This document shows, piece after piece, positions 12,087 to 12,263 of a stretch of DNA of 12,263 bases. The DNA comes from Dongia_A sp044226685 (GTDB lineage Bacteria > Pseudomonadota > Alphaproteobacteria > Dongiales > Dongiaceae): NCBI GenBank assembly GCA_044226685.1, contig JBGAGP010000141.1, positions 1-12,263 on the forward strand. Reading direction: 5' to 3'. The notes below the pieces were generated by a model. It saw only the letters and a list, made by a program, of their open reading frames with translations. It was not told where the DNA came from and ran no database searches. Positions within the stretch are counted from its first letter, which is position 1. The number at the start of each line of letters is the position of its first letter. The position numbers and the translations under genes were made by a program.

Positions 12087-12263
12087 ATGAACAGACTCTC
12101 CTCGCTTCGCCGCGTCTCGCATCTGCTGGCTGCCCTTGTCCTCCCGGCATCCTTTTTCACCTCTGCGTCCAACGTGCATGCCGAAACGCAATCGATAACC
12201 TCGTTCTGGGGCCTCTCGCTCGGACAGGCCGAAAGCGATGTCATCAGATTGAAAGGAAGGCCA
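12087..12263 (+). CDS. Secreted protein, 5' part only
   Basis: The first 59 codons of a gene that runs off the right edge. The protein has a basic n-region (NRLSSLRRVSH), a hydrophobic core (LLAALVLPASFF) and a likely signal-peptidase site after VHA at residue 32. The mature start reads ETQSITSFWGLSLGQAES and then DVIRLKG. The WGLSLGQ...DVIRLKGRP stretch resembles short repeats in exported proteins of unknown function, in which G-x-S-L-G is followed by D-V-x-x-LKG. Codons AGA, ATA, AAA and TTG are used, unlike most genes in this window, hinting at a different origin. No Shine-Dalgarno is visible. Confidence 0.75.
   Translation, partial: MNRLSSLRRVSHLLAALVLPASFFTSASNVHAETQSITSFWGLSLGQAESDVIRLKGRP

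Overview
The window is GC-rich chromosomal DNA. GC-dominated third codon positions, an HmuS-type hemin protein behind a Fur-like box, an outer-membrane barrel ending in Phe, and Lrp, GST and MAPEG genes together suggest a Gram-negative proteobacterium. An alphaproteobacterium of the Rhodospirillales type is my best guess, by inference only. I see no rRNA, tRNA, CRISPR array, transposase or phage gene.

Layout. 1-2499: a partial cupin gene (minus) diverges from a tight plus-strand run of an Lrp/AsnC regulator, a glutathione-transferase-like protein and an aldo-keto reductase, which looks like a small-molecule or electrophile-handling operon. 2509-5508: a minus-strand protein with two winged-helix-like segments diverges from an outer-membrane barrel gene, which is followed by two tandem paralogous small exported proteins of unknown function. 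5613-7377: a MAPEG-family membrane protein, a possible small minus-strand gene and an EamA/DMT transporter. 7381-8496: an HmuS/HemS-like hemin-utilisation protein (minus), with a very good Fur-box match just upstream.

8497-9333: a 303-base intergenic region rich in inverted repeats, then an unusual gene. Its protein carries two tandem copies of a segment resembling the SeqA N-terminal oligomerisation domain, followed by a cupredoxin-like domain. A perfect 18-base palindrome lies upstream, behind a -35-like hexamer. I find this the most novel item in the window.

9334-12263: an accessory-looking part with patches of lower GC. It holds a decayed 3' gene remnant, a secreted protein of unknown function, a four-helix membrane protein (minus), a GNAT acetyltransferase, a 108-residue unknown protein and the start of a second secreted protein. 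The remnant at 9390-9464 matches the 3' end of the intact gene at 11704-12030, and the match continues past the stop codon. Both copies are followed by a gene for a secreted protein, so a two-gene module may have been duplicated and then diverged.

Several gene pairs converge with almost no gap (2499/2509, 6017/6042, 7377/7381).
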